From Labrys sedimenti (lineage in GTDB: Bacteria; Pseudomonadota; Alphaproteobacteria; Rhizobiales; Labraceae), in NCBI RefSeq assembly GCF_034424805.1, contig NZ_JAXOUF010000001.1, forward strand, positions 372,001-436,000: a DNA stretch of 64,000 nucleotides, in the 5' to 3' direction. The notes beneath the pieces are model-generated. The model saw nothing but the letters and a program-made list of their open reading frames with translations, was not told the DNA's origin and ran no database searches. Each line of letters opens with the position of its first letter. Position 1 is the stretch's first letter. Shown here piece after piece: positions 51,264-60,185 of this stretch. A program made the position numbers and the translations under genes.

Positions 51264-52193
51264 TCAGGCAACCTTCTTGGGCAGGAGAGGCTGGCTCAGG
51301 CTCTCCCGCATGATCTCGCTCAGCCGGTCCGTGGCCGCATTGTGCTGGCTCTGCGTGCGATGCAGCAGCAGCGGCAATGTCGGCAATCGCGTCGGCAAGC
51401 CGCTTTCCTCGCCAAGCACGGCAAGATGGCTCGGCAGGCCGATCTCGGTGCGCAGGGTCACGCCCAGCCCGCTCGATATCGCGGCCCAGAGACCGGCGAG
51501 ACTGGTGCTAGTCACCGCGATGCGCCAGGCGATACCGGCGCGGTCGAGCATCTCGGTCGCGACGCTGCGGAACAGGCACGGGGCTTCGAACATCACCAGT
51601 GGCACCGGTTCTTCCTCCGGCTTGGATTGCCGATCGCTGGAGCGCTGCCCGGGCAGGCCATCACGGGGGCCGATCCAACGCATCGCGATATCGGCGAGAT
51701 GCTCGCCGGCCATGGCGGCCGGAGCCTGTCTCGTCTGGTCCCCCCAGGCGATGGCGAGGTCGAGTTCGGCGCTGGCGATACGTTTCAGCAGATCGGCATT
51801 GCGGGTAAGGCGGGTTTCGATGCGGGTCTTCGGATGGGCGCGCGCGAAGCGGCCGAGAATTTGCGGCAGCAGTGTTTCTCCTAGATCCTCCTGCACGCCA
51901 AAGCGGACATGCCCGGCAAGATCGGCCCCGCTCAGAGCGGATACCGCCTCGTCGTTGAGAGCGAGCAGGCGGCGCGCATAGGTCAGCAGCGTTTCGCCCG
52001 CTTCGGTCAGGGCCAAGCCGCGACCGGCCCGGCGGAACAAAGCGGTTCCCGCCTGTTCTTCCAGCTTCTTGAGCTGGGCGCTGACGGCGGAAGTGGACCG
52101 GCCGAGATGGTCCGCGGCGCGGGCATAGCTGCCCAGTTCCATGCCCGTGACGAAGCTGCGCAGGACGTCGATGTCGAAATTGACCAGGCGCAT
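51264..52193 (-). CDS. LysR-family regulator of the tautomerase-cupin operon
   Basis: This 309-residue LysR-type regulator has its winged helix-turn-helix at 1-60 (SYARAADHLGRSTSAVSAQLKKLEEQ, read across the helix) and a substrate-binding domain after about residue 90. It is divergent from a three-gene operon of tautomerase, cupin and DUF4865 protein. Two ATCCTG-N5-CAGGAT-like palindromes fill the gap, directly upstream of its start codon, so it probably represses itself and responds to a compound handled by the operon. The effector is unknown. Confidence 0.92.
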   Translation of the reverse strand: MRLVNFDIDVLRSFVTGMELGSYARAADHLGRSTSAVSAQLKKLEEQAGTALFRRAGRGLALTEAGETLLTYARRLLALNDEAVSALSGADLAGHVRFGVQEDLGETLLPQILGRFARAHPKTRIETRLTRNADLLKRIASAELDLAIAWGDQTRQAPAAMAGEHLADIAMRWIGPRDGLPGQRSSDRQSKPEEEPVPLVMFEAPCLFRSVATEMLDRAGIAWRIAVTSTSLAGLWAAISSGLGVTLRTEIGLPSHLAVLGEESGLPTRLPTLPLLLHRTQSQHNAATDRLSEIMRESLSQPLLPKKVA

Positions 52194-52200
52194 AAATATC

Positions 52201-52248
52201 ATCCTGTTTTTCAGGATTTAAAGTCAAATATTTCCTGACTTTCAGGAT
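52201..52248. promoter_or_regulatory. Tandem palindromes, probable LysR binding sites
   Basis: ATCCTG-TTTTT-CAGGAT (52201-52217) and TTCCTG-ACTTT-CAGGAT (52232-52248) have centres 31 bp apart, about three helical turns. They begin 8 bp upstream of the LysR start codon and end 63 bp before the tautomerase start. Confidence 0.8.
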
Positions 52249-52310
52249 GAATATGCGGTGACATGATGGATAGGTCAAGGCAGCAGGCCTTGCCATCGAG
52301 GACATCAGTC

Positions 52311-52706
52311 ATGCCTTTCGCCCGCATTTCACTTCGCAAAGGAAAATCCGCTGACTATCTCCGCGCTCTGTCGGACAATCTGCACCGTGCCCTGGTCGAA
52401 GCCTTCGAGGTTCCGCAGGCCGACCGTTTCCAGATCATCGAACAGCTCGATCCGCAGGCACTGGTCTACGACCGCGGCTATTTCAGCGGTGAGCGTTCCG
52501 ACGATTTCGTGTTGATCGCCATCACGGCGGGGCGTCCGCGCAGCACGACGGTGAAGCAGCAATTCTACCGGCGTGTGGTGGAGTTGCTTGCACAGGCGCC
52601 GGGCCTTCGGCCCGACGATGTCATGATCGTCGTCACCACCACCGAGCGCGACGGCTGGTCCTTCAGCAACGGCCTCACCCAGATGGTGGAAGAGGTGCCC
52701 GCATGA
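52311..52706 (+). CDS. Tautomerase-superfamily protein
   Basis: This 131-residue protein begins M-P (PFARISLRKGKSADYLRALS), giving the N-terminal proline used as catalytic base by the 4-oxalocrotonate tautomerase superfamily after methionine removal. The length is that of the fused (MSAD/cis-CaaD-like) form with two beta-alpha-beta units (FVLIAITAGRPRS, DVMIVVTTTERDGWSFSNGL). It heads an operon with a cupin and a DUF4865 protein; their genes overlap or nearly touch. A role in detoxifying or catabolising an unsaturated or aromatic compound is inferred. Confidence 0.88.
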   Translation: MPFARISLRKGKSADYLRALSDNLHRALVEAFEVPQADRFQIIEQLDPQALVYDRGYFSGERSDDFVLIAITAGRPRSTTVKQQFYRRVVELLAQAPGLRPDDVMIVVTTTERDGWSFSNGLTQMVEEVPA

Positions 52707-53101
52707 GCGGGCCGGGCCTTCCCGGCGAGATGACCGTGATCCGGGCCGGCAAGGCGATAGAGACTGCGCCCGAGGGCATCGCGTCCGCTCCCTTCCGGGT
52801 GGAGCATCTGATCACCGGTGGGCGGGATGGCGAGCCTACGGCCATGCGCGCCCTGCTGGATCCGGGCGTGCGCACGCATTGGCACAGCCATCCCCGCGGA
52901 CAATTGCTGCTGGCGGTGAGCGGCAGAGGCCTCGCGCAGAGGCGCAATGGCCCGCTCATCGAACTCGCCCCCGGCGATGCGGTCTGGTTCGCGCCCGGCG
53001 AGTTGCATTGGCATGGTGCGGGCGAAGCCGATGCCTTCGTCTATGTCAGCGTCCAGGCCCTGCAGGATGGCCGCGCCGTGCAGTGGCACGAACCGGTGTG
53101 A
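52703..53101 (+). CDS. Small cupin-domain protein
   Basis: This 132-residue single-domain cupin has the metal ligands HWHSH followed by GQLLLAVSGRGLAQ (motif 1) and PGDAVWFAPGELHWHGA (motif 2). It resembles quercetin-dioxygenase-like or (R)-mandelonitrile-lyase-like small cupins. Its start overlaps the tautomerase stop by ATGA, so the two are translationally coupled. It may act on the same compound as the tautomerase. Confidence 0.9.
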   Translation: MSGPGLPGEMTVIRAGKAIETAPEGIASAPFRVEHLITGGRDGEPTAMRALLDPGVRTHWHSHPRGQLLLAVSGRGLAQRRNGPLIELAPGDAVWFAPGELHWHGAGEADAFVYVSVQALQDGRAVQWHEPV

Positions 53102-53112
53102 GGAGAGCTCCA

Positions 53113-53691
53113 ATGGAAGCGATGCACTATGCCATCACCCTGCCGGCCGATTACGACATGGCGATCATCCGCGCGCGGGTGGCCAGCAAGGGGCCCTTGC
53201 TCGACGAGTTTCCGGGGCTGGGGCTCAAGGCCTATCTGATCCGGGAAAAGGGTGTTCAGGGCTCGGCCGTCAACCAATATGCCCCCTTCTATCTGTGGGC
53301 CTCGCCCGAAGGCATGGGCCGGTTCCTGTGGGAGGGCGGGGGCTTTGCCGGCCTCGTCGCCGCCTTCGGCAGGCCGTCGGTGCGGCGCTGGGCCGGGGTC
53401 TCGTGTCTGTCCGGCACTACGCCCTTGTCGGAGGCACGCTTTGCGACGCTTCGAGAGCAGGGGATGGAGGCCGAGATCGATCCGGCCGGCGACATTGCGC
53501 AAGCGCGCAAGCGCTTGGCTCTCGAAGCGGCCAGGGATGGGAGCTGCCTGTCGACCCTCGCGGTCGACCCCACGGATTGGACGCTGGTGGTCTTTCAACT
53601 GTGGGCGTGCGAGCCGCCTGAAGAGGCAGGAACCGTCTATCAACTGCTGCATCTGTCCCGTCCCGGCGTCGACGGGTTGATCGCACCCTGA
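53113..53691 (+). CDS. DUF4865 family protein
   Basis: This 192-residue protein is recognised by MEAMHYAITLPADYDMAIIR, the segment FPGLGLKAYLIREKGVQGS, YAPFYLWASPEGMGRFLWEG and the tail TVYQLLHLSRPGVDGLIAP. The fold is probably a ferredoxin-like barrel related to monooxygenases; no activity is known to me. AGGAGAG precedes ATG 53113, 11 nt after the cupin gene. It regularly accompanies LysR-tautomerase-cupin sets, as it does here. Confidence 0.85.
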   Translation: MEAMHYAITLPADYDMAIIRARVASKGPLLDEFPGLGLKAYLIREKGVQGSAVNQYAPFYLWASPEGMGRFLWEGGGFAGLVAAFGRPSVRRWAGVSCLSGTTPLSEARFATLREQGMEAEIDPAGDIAQARKRLALEAARDGSCLSTLAVDPTDWTLVVFQLWACEPPEEAGTVYQLLHLSRPGVDGLIAP

Positions 53692-53753
53692 TGACGACGA
53701 CCGTCCTCCAGGCGTCGCGTTGAGATCCAGAGGCTTGTGCGGGATGGAGGGCG

Positions 53754-54764
53754 CTATGCCAGCGCTTCCATGGTCTCCTTGATGTCGTCGAGAGACTTCA
53801 AGGCGGCCTCGGCACCCATGTCGATCGCCTCGGCGGCACGATGGAAGTCGAAGGGCGAGATGCGTCCGAGGCGCGGCCCGATCGAGACATCGGGCGGATC
53901 GCCGGCCAGCCGCGAGCGGGAGATGCGGTCCTGGGTGATGTTGAAGGCCTCCATCATCACCGTATGGATGCCGGGCGAGTTGCGGCGTTGGCGCGTCTCG
54001 CGCGATCTGGCGAAACCGAAGCGACGCCGGACCATCGAGGTGGCGGCACCGAGGCCGTTGCGCTTGGGCACGGGCGGATCGTCCATTTCCATCGAGGTGG
54101 CGCCGAAAGTATGGATGACGCCGCCGCGGCCGGTCAGTTCGCCATTGAGATTGACGGCGATTACCGCCCGGGCGCCGAGGGCGCGTGCGGCGGAGACGGG
54201 CACGGGATTGACCAGTGCACCGTCCATCAGCCAGCGTCCGCCGATGCGTACGGGCTCGAAAATACCGGGTAGGGCATAGGAGGCGCGCATGGCGGTGACC
54301 AGATTGCCGCGCGTCAGCCAGATCTCATGGCCCGGCCCGATTTCGGTGGCGATCGCGACGAAGGGAATGCGCAAACTTTCGATCTGCACGCCGTCCAGGC
54401 CGTTCTGCAGGAGGAGGGCCAGTTTGGTGCCGGACATCAGGCCGCTGCCGCCGAAATTCAGATCGAGAAAATTGAGAACGCGGCGCTTGGTGAGACTGCG
54501 GGCCCAGTCCTCGATATCGTCGAGCCTGCCGGCAATGTAGCAGCCGCCGACCACCGCTCCGATCGAGGTGCCGGCGATCACGTCGATGTCGTAGCCCGCT
54601 TCCACCAGTACGCGGATCACGCCGATATGGGCGAATCCCCGTGCGGCACCGCCACCGAGGGCAAGCCCCAGAACCGGGCGCGGCGGCTTGACGACTTCGT
54701 TCTGCGGAGGCGGAGGCAATTCCGCCACGTTACCCTGACCTCGCCACGGCAAACTCTGAAACAT
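53754..54764 (-). CDS. Patatin-like phospholipase
   Basis: This 336-residue lipase-like protein has the oxyanion loop GGGAARG (37-43), the nucleophile elbow GTSIGA (65-70, Ser67) and the catalytic Asp in MDGALVNPVPV, completing the Ser-Asp dyad. The core matches bacterial RssA/YchK-type patatins, with a basic C-terminal extension (RRRFGFARSRETRQRRNSPG) that may contact membranes. It probably removes fatty acids from phospholipids. ATG 54764 is used; the frame runs 18 codons further. It is divergent from parC. Confidence 0.9.
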   Translation of the reverse strand: MFQSLPWRGQGNVAELPPPPQNEVVKPPRPVLGLALGGGAARGFAHIGVIRVLVEAGYDIDVIAGTSIGAVVGGCYIAGRLDDIEDWARSLTKRRVLNFLDLNFGGSGLMSGTKLALLLQNGLDGVQIESLRIPFVAIATEIGPGHEIWLTRGNLVTAMRASYALPGIFEPVRIGGRWLMDGALVNPVPVSAARALGARAVIAVNLNGELTGRGGVIHTFGATSMEMDDPPVPKRNGLGAATSMVRRRFGFARSRETRQRRNSPGIHTVMMEAFNITQDRISRSRLAGDPPDVSIGPRLGRISPFDFHRAAEAIDMGAEAALKSLDDIKETMEALA

Positions 54765-54942
54765 GATGCATTCCTGACTCGAGAAATACGCCACTGGACC
54801 TAATAAGGATATGGGCAATCCATCCGGATAGAACAGGGACGGAACTCTTAATGGCGCTACAATAGCACGTGATCGGGGGATTGGCCTGTATCATAAGGTC
54901 TACGACTTGCTCCGAATCAGGCATTTTCGGTAAGTCAACCGC

Positions 54943-57192
54943 ATGGATGAGATGGACGATCCGCCGGAAGGCGATGGAGTCAGAACGGTCAATCTGCGCG
55001 CCGAGCTCGAGCAGCGCTACCTTGCCTATGCACTCTCGACAATCACGCAACGGGCCTTGCCGGATGCGCGCGACGGCTTGAAGCCCGTGCATCGGCGCAT
55101 CCTGCACGCCATGCGCCTGCTGCGCCTGGATCCCGACCAGGCCTTCAAGAAATGCGCCCGCGTGGTGGGCGACGTCATCGGTAAATTCCACCCCCATGGC
55201 GACCAGGCCGTCTACGACGCGTTGGTGCGCCTGGCGCAGGATTTCGCCCAGCGCTATCCGTTGGTGGACGGGCAGGGCAATTTCGGCAATATCGACGGCG
55301 ACAATGCCGCTGCCTACCGTTACACCGAGGCGCGGCTGACCGAGGTTGCCACGCTGATCCTCGAAGGGATCAACGAGGACGCGGTCGATTTCCGTCCGAC
55401 CTACAATGGCGAGGACGAGGAGCCGGTGGTGATGCCCGGCGCCTTCCCCAACCTGCTCGCCAATGGCGTGCAGGGCATTGCCGTCGGCATGGCGACCTCG
55501 ATTCCGCCGCACAATGCCTACGAGCTCTGCCAGGCGGCACTGCACCTGATCGAGAACCCCAAGGCGTCGACGCCGGACCTGCTGCAATTCGTCAAGGGCC
55601 CGGATTTCCCCACCGGCGGCATCTGCGTGGAGAGCGCCGGCTCGATCGAGGAAAGCTATCGCACCGGCCGTGGCGGTTTTCGGGTGCGCGCACGCTGGCA
55701 CAAGGAAGATCTCGGGCGCGGCACCTGGGTGATCGTGATCACCGAGATTCCGTGGGCGGTGCAGAAGGGCCGCCTGATCGAGAAGCTGGCCGAACTGCTC
55801 GAAGAGCGCAAGCTGCCGCTGGTCGGCGATGTGCGTGATGAATCGGCCGAGGACGTCCGCATCGTCATCGAGCCGAAGTCGCGCAATGTCGACGAGGCCG
55901 TGCTGATGGAATCGCTGTTCAAGCTCTCTGAGCTCGAAAGCCGCATCCCGCTCAACATGAACGTGCTGGTCGATGGCCAGGTGCCGCGCGTGCTTTCGCT
56001 CGGCGAGGCGCTGCAGCAATGGCTCAGCCATCGCCGTGTCGTGCTGGTCCGCCGCTCCAAATACCGCCTGGCGGCCGTCGAGAAGCGCATGGAGGTGCTG
56101 GCCGGCTATATCGTCGCCTATCTCAACCTCGACGAAGTCATCCGTATCATCCGCTATGAGGATGAGCCGAAGGACGAACTGATCAAGGCCTTCGACCTGA
56201 CCGACGTGCAGGCCGAGGCGATCCTCAACATGCGCCTGCGCAATCTGCGCAAGCTTGAGGAGATGGAGCTTCGGCGCGAGCACGACGATCTCGCCAAGGA
56301 GAAGGCCGGCATCGAGAAGCTGCTCGCCTCCGAGGCGCTGCAATGGAAGACGGTGGGCTGGCAGGTCAGCGAAGTCGCCAAGAAGTTTGGCCCGGACACA
56401 CCGCTCGGCAAGCGTCGCACCGACATCGATGCCTCCAAGGCGGGCACCATCGATCTGTCGGCGGTGGCCGAGGCGATGGTCGAGCGCGAGCCGATCACCG
56501 TGATCGTTTCCGAAAAAGGCTGGATTCGGGCCCAGAAGGGCCATCTCAGCGACCTCTCCGGCCTCAGTTTCAAGGCCGACGACCGGCTCAAGCTCGGCTT
56601 CCAGTCCGAGACGACGGCCCGGCTCCTCATCCTCGCCACCAACGGCAAGGTTTACACGCTGGAGGCTTCCAAACTCCCGGGTGGCCGCAGCATGGGCGAG
56701 CCGATCCGTCTGATGGTCGATATCGACGAGGGCGCCGATGTCGTCGACGTGTTCGCCTATCAGGGCGGGCGCCGGCTGCTGATTGCGGCGACCGACGGTC
56801 GTGGCTTCCTGGTGCCCGAGGACGATATCCTCGCCAATACCCGCAAGGGCAAGTCGGTGCTGAATGTCGATGCGCCGACGGAAGCCAAGCTGATCGTGCC
56901 CGCCATCGGCGATACGGTCGCGGTGATCGGCGAGAATCGCAAGATGCTGGTCTTCCCGCTGCACCAGATCACCGAGATGTCGCGGGGCAGGGGCGTCAGG
57001 CTGCAGAAATACAAGGACGGCGGCCTCTCCGACGTGCGTGTCTTCGACAAGGCGCAAGGGCTGACCTGGAGCGATTCCTCCGACCGGACCTGGACCGTTA
57101 CCGACCTTGTCGAATGGACTGGCAATCGCGCCGACGCCGGGCGCCTGCCGCCCAAGGGCTTCCCCAAGAACAACCGGTTCACGGGCAAGTAG
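54943..57192 (+). CDS. parC: DNA topoisomerase IV subunit A
   Basis: This 749-residue type IIA topoisomerase subunit decatenates daughter chromosomes together with ParE, which is not in the window. The N-terminus (LEQRYLAYALSTITQRALPD), RDGLKPVHRRILHAM, the GKFHPHGDQAVYDALVRLAQ core and the catalytic-tyrosine segment AAAYRYTEARLT are all intact. The C-terminal beta-pinwheel is present (GWIRAQKGH, RGVRLQKYKDGG). The length equals other alphaproteobacterial ParC proteins. The quinolone-region residues look standard for the family but were not compared with a reference. Confidence 0.97.
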   Translation: MDEMDDPPEGDGVRTVNLRAELEQRYLAYALSTITQRALPDARDGLKPVHRRILHAMRLLRLDPDQAFKKCARVVGDVIGKFHPHGDQAVYDALVRLAQDFAQRYPLVDGQGNFGNIDGDNAAAYRYTEARLTEVATLILEGINEDAVDFRPTYNGEDEEPVVMPGAFPNLLANGVQGIAVGMATSIPPHNAYELCQAALHLIENPKASTPDLLQFVKGPDFPTGGICVESAGSIEESYRTGRGGFRVRARWHKEDLGRGTWVIVITEIPWAVQKGRLIEKLAELLEERKLPLVGDVRDESAEDVRIVIEPKSRNVDEAVLMESLFKLSELESRIPLNMNVLVDGQVPRVLSLGEALQQWLSHRRVVLVRRSKYRLAAVEKRMEVLAGYIVAYLNLDEVIRIIRYEDEPKDELIKAFDLTDVQAEAILNMRLRNLRKLEEMELRREHDDLAKEKAGIEKLLASEALQWKTVGWQVSEVAKKFGPDTPLGKRRTDIDASKAGTIDLSAVAEAMVEREPITVIVSEKGWIRAQKGHLSDLSGLSFKADDRLKLGFQSETTARLLILATNGKVYTLEASKLPGGRSMGEPIRLMVDIDEGADVVDVFAYQGGRRLLIAATDGRGFLVPEDDILANTRKGKSVLNVDAPTEAKLIVPAIGDTVAVIGENRKMLVFPLHQITEMSRGRGVRLQKYKDGGLSDVRVFDKAQGLTWSDSSDRTWTVTDLVEWTGNRADAGRLPPKGFPKNNRFTGK

Positions 57193-57269
57193 CAGCGGAG
57201 CGGCTGCTTGTGGAGCGCTTTGCGATTTGACTGGATCATGTCAAGTCGAGAGGCCTGAATTCGAGGGCC

Positions 57270-58388
57270 TCAGTCCAGCAGCGATGTCACGCGATCGAGA
57301 AAGCTCTCGATGTCGTCCTGGCTCGCGTCGATGGACATCGGCCTGTCCGCGGTGGGCCAGAGGCATCCGCGGGTGAGGTAGACCCCTTGCTGCTCCAGCA
57401 CGTCGCTCAAGCGCATCTGGACGGCGTTCCAATGCCCGATGCAACCGACGACGGTGCCCGGTCCGGCAAAGACGGAGCCGTGCAGCGCCGAGCCATATTC
57501 GCCGAGGAGTGCATTGGCCTGCGACAGCGTTGCGATCTGCTCAGGCAGGTTCAGTTCCTCGGGGCGGATGACCTCGAAACCGCGTCGCCTGGCCTCCTGC
57601 TCGAAGAAGTCGCGCTGCCTGAAAGGCCGGTTGGCCGAGGGGCCGGGACCGCCTCGTGAAAGACAGAGGCGTCGGCCGGCCGGCACTGAAGCCGGTACCA
57701 GCGACCGATAGAATTCGCGCAGATAGGGATGGAAGGTATATTCACCGGAAAAGCAGAATGTCGGTACCACCGCGCGAGCGAAGAGCAATCGCTCCCGCCC
57801 CGGTGTGTAGCGCAGGATTGCGTCCGGCCGGACATTGCAGGTCGACAGCAGCAAATCCTCGACCCAGGAAGGCGTATCATGGGGCAGGGGGATGACCCAC
57901 TCGTCGCGGAGCGATGCCAGGGACTGGCTGGCAATGGATACCCGCGGCAGGAATTCGACCAGCCAATGGCCCCAGATGGCGCATCCCGGGCCAGCCACGA
58001 CGAGAGCGGGGCGGTCTATGTGTCTTGCCGCCGCCCCACTGAAACGCGAGGCAAAATTCGCGTCGGCGCGGGCCATGGACAGGGCGACATTGGTCGACAG
58101 ATTGGCATCATCGACGACCTGGCCGCCGTGGACGAGGATCCCGGGACGCCAGACCTCGACGTCGCGCAGCAGGAAGCAACCGATCGGGTCGACTGTGGCT
58201 CGCGGCTTTTTCCAATGCAGAGCGTGGACCCAATCGTCTTTACCGCCTTCGCCCAGCATATGGGCGGGACGGGCCGACGCCGCTTCCCGGGAGGAGCGAA
58301 ATTCGAGAAAGCCGCTCCACGCCTGCGCGGCCGCCCCGTCAGGATGCGAGGTGGCCAGGGCGGATATCGAAACCGTGGCAAAGCTCAT
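57270..58388 (-). CDS. GT61-family glycosyltransferase (DUF563)
   Basis: This 372-residue protein resembles bacterial GT61 enzymes: GPGCAIWGHWLVEFLPRVSI, RRLCLSRGGPGPSANRPFRQ and LGEYGSALHGSVFAGPGTVV are the key stretches. No signal peptide or membrane helix is seen. Relatives transfer sugars in exopolysaccharide or capsule assembly. Here it stands alone, with no other polysaccharide gene beside it, so the product cannot be predicted. It converges on parC and is divergent from the L,D-transpeptidase gene. Confidence 0.85.
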   Translation of the reverse strand: MSFATVSISALATSHPDGAAAQAWSGFLEFRSSREAASARPAHMLGEGGKDDWVHALHWKKPRATVDPIGCFLLRDVEVWRPGILVHGGQVVDDANLSTNVALSMARADANFASRFSGAAARHIDRPALVVAGPGCAIWGHWLVEFLPRVSIASQSLASLRDEWVIPLPHDTPSWVEDLLLSTCNVRPDAILRYTPGRERLLFARAVVPTFCFSGEYTFHPYLREFYRSLVPASVPAGRRLCLSRGGPGPSANRPFRQRDFFEQEARRRGFEVIRPEELNLPEQIATLSQANALLGEYGSALHGSVFAGPGTVVGCIGHWNAVQMRLSDVLEQQGVYLTRGCLWPTADRPMSIDASQDDIESFLDRVTSLLD

Positions 58389-58641
58389 GATGGGCTGTCC
58401 TCACGGCAAGGAAGTGGCCTTGGATGACGAATTCACGGCGAAGGACAAAAGGTCTCTTTCCGCAAGGACGATCAATCCGATCTGAATGCATGCTGAACAA
58501 AGGGTTAAAAAATAGCGACTTTCTGCCGCTGTCTCTGCCACAATTACGCCTGTCGTTTCCGGGATTGTCGCAGCCATCTTGCCTTGCATTGCCCTGCAGG
58601 GCGCAACCCCGGGCGTTCTTCCGGGACGTGTGGTTCTCGAC

Positions 58642-59424
58642 ATGACGATTGCAAGAAAAGCACTTTTACCCGTCCTCGCCCTCCTGGTGATCGGAGGGAC
58701 GGCCCAGGCCCAGGAGTGGGGCTACCCTCCGGATGACGGCTATTATCAGGACGATGGCCTCTCCCGTCCGCGCCAGTGGCGGGATCCCCAGCCAACCTAC
58801 CGGGCGGATCGGAGCTTCGAGGAGCCTTACGATTATCAAGAGGATCCCTATGGCTATTATGGCGACCAGGATGGCGATGCGACGCCAGGCCGGCGCCCGC
58901 AGCGCCAGGCTTCGATCGATCCGAACAGCGTCTCGCCCAATCTCGATTCCGGCACCAAGGACGATGGGCAGGCCATGCTGGCGCGGTCCCCGATCCCGCG
59001 CACGGTGGTGCCGTTCTCCGGCTACAGCCCCGGCACCATCGTGATCTCGACCAAGGAGAAGCGGCTCTACCTGGTGCAGGACGACGGCACGGCGCTCCGG
59101 TATGGCATTGGCGTCGGCAAGCAGGGCTTCACCTGGAAGGGCACGGAAACCATCAGCAGAAAGGCCGAATGGCCGAGCTGGACGCCGCCCAAGGAAATGA
59201 TCGCCCGCCGTCCCGAATTGCCCGATCATATGGAGGGCGGCCTCAACAATCCGCTGGGCGCGCGTGCGCTCTATCTGGGATCCACGCTCTACCGCATCCA
59301 CGGCACCAATGAGCCGAATACCATTGGTCGGGCGGTTTCCTCCGGCTGTATTCGCATGGCCAACCCTGATGTGATGGACCTCTACCAGCGGGTGGGGGTC
59401 GGCACCACGGTAGTGGTGCTCTGA
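58642..59424 (+). CDS. L,D-transpeptidase (YkuD)
   Basis: This 260-residue periplasmic enzyme has a signal peptide (MTIARKALLPVLALLVIGGT, cleaved at AQA-Q). A Tyr/Asp/Pro-rich disordered segment (YYQDDGLSRPRQWRDPQPTY) and then a YkuD domain follow. The catalytic motif is H220 (HGTNEP) to C236 (SSGCIRM). It forms 3-3 cross-links or attaches proteins to peptidoglycan. Hyphomicrobiales with polar growth use many such enzymes, and the gpr-like gene in the same window fits that biology. ATG 58642 gives the signal peptide. Confidence 0.93.
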   Translation: MTIARKALLPVLALLVIGGTAQAQEWGYPPDDGYYQDDGLSRPRQWRDPQPTYRADRSFEEPYDYQEDPYGYYGDQDGDATPGRRPQRQASIDPNSVSPNLDSGTKDDGQAMLARSPIPRTVVPFSGYSPGTIVISTKEKRLYLVQDDGTALRYGIGVGKQGFTWKGTETISRKAEWPSWTPPKEMIARRPELPDHMEGGLNNPLGARALYLGSTLYRIHGTNEPNTIGRAVSSGCIRMANPDVMDLYQRVGVGTTVVVL

Positions 59425-59555
59425 CGCCTTGTTCGGACGTGTCGCGGCGATGCCTGACGTCACCGTCGAATCGCTGGACCTCTGGACGACCGCCGAGGAT
59501 GCCGGCGAGCCCGCCCATACGTGCCTGCGCTCCCGCGGTTTGCTACGATCCGATC

Positions 59556-60086
59556 ATGACGATACCGAATCTGATCACCATCCTGCGATTTTGCCTGGTG
59601 CCGCTGGCGGTGTTGTGCATCACCTCGGGGACCTGGGGCTGGGCTTTCGTCGCCTTCCTGGTGGCCGGCATTTCCGATGGCGTCGATGGCTTCATCGCCA
59701 AGCGCTTCGACATGCGCAGTGAATTGGGGGCCGTGCTCGACCCCCTGGCGGACAAGGCCCTGCTGGTTTCGATCTTCGTCACGCTGGGGATCGTCGGTGT
59801 GGTGCCGGCCTGGCTGGTTATCCTCGCCGTGTTCCGCGATTTCATGATCATCGGTGCCGTGCTGGTGTCCTGGGTCATGAGCCAGCCGGTGCAGATCGCG
59901 CCGCTGATGCTTTCCAAGCTCAACACCGCGGTACAGATCGCTTTCGTGGCCCTCGTGTTGTTCGCCAAGGGCACAGGATGGCCTTTTCCTTTCTTGATCG
60001 AAGTGGGTTCCATCCTGGTCACGCTCTTGACCATTGCCTCTGCTGCCGCCTATCTGCGCCAGTGGCTCAACCATATGGCCGGATGA
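59556..60086 (+). CDS. CDP-alcohol phosphatidyltransferase family protein
   Basis: This 176-residue membrane enzyme starts MTIPNLITILRFCLVPLAVL. It has the full active-site motif D41-G-x2-D44-G-x2-A48-K-x8-G58-x3-D62-x3-D66 (arginine replaced by lysine after the alanine). About five membrane helices follow. It makes a phospholipid from CDP-diacylglycerol and an alcohol; the short length and PgsA-like start suggest a phosphatidylglycerophosphate or cardiolipin synthase relative, but the alcohol is undetermined. It is 131 nt after the L,D-transpeptidase gene and 99 nt before the next gene. Confidence 0.9.
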   Translation: MTIPNLITILRFCLVPLAVLCITSGTWGWAFVAFLVAGISDGVDGFIAKRFDMRSELGAVLDPLADKALLVSIFVTLGIVGVVPAWLVILAVFRDFMIIGAVLVSWVMSQPVQIAPLMLSKLNTAVQIAFVALVLFAKGTGWPFPFLIEVGSILVTLLTIASAAAYLRQWLNHMAG

Positions 60087-60185
60087 ATATTCCGGCCGCG
60101 GAAGGCCATCCGCCATCTCAGCCGTCCCGGACGAGGTTTGCTTGGCCGGGGAGAACGGTGTGGATCGAGCTTCAGGAGCGAATGG

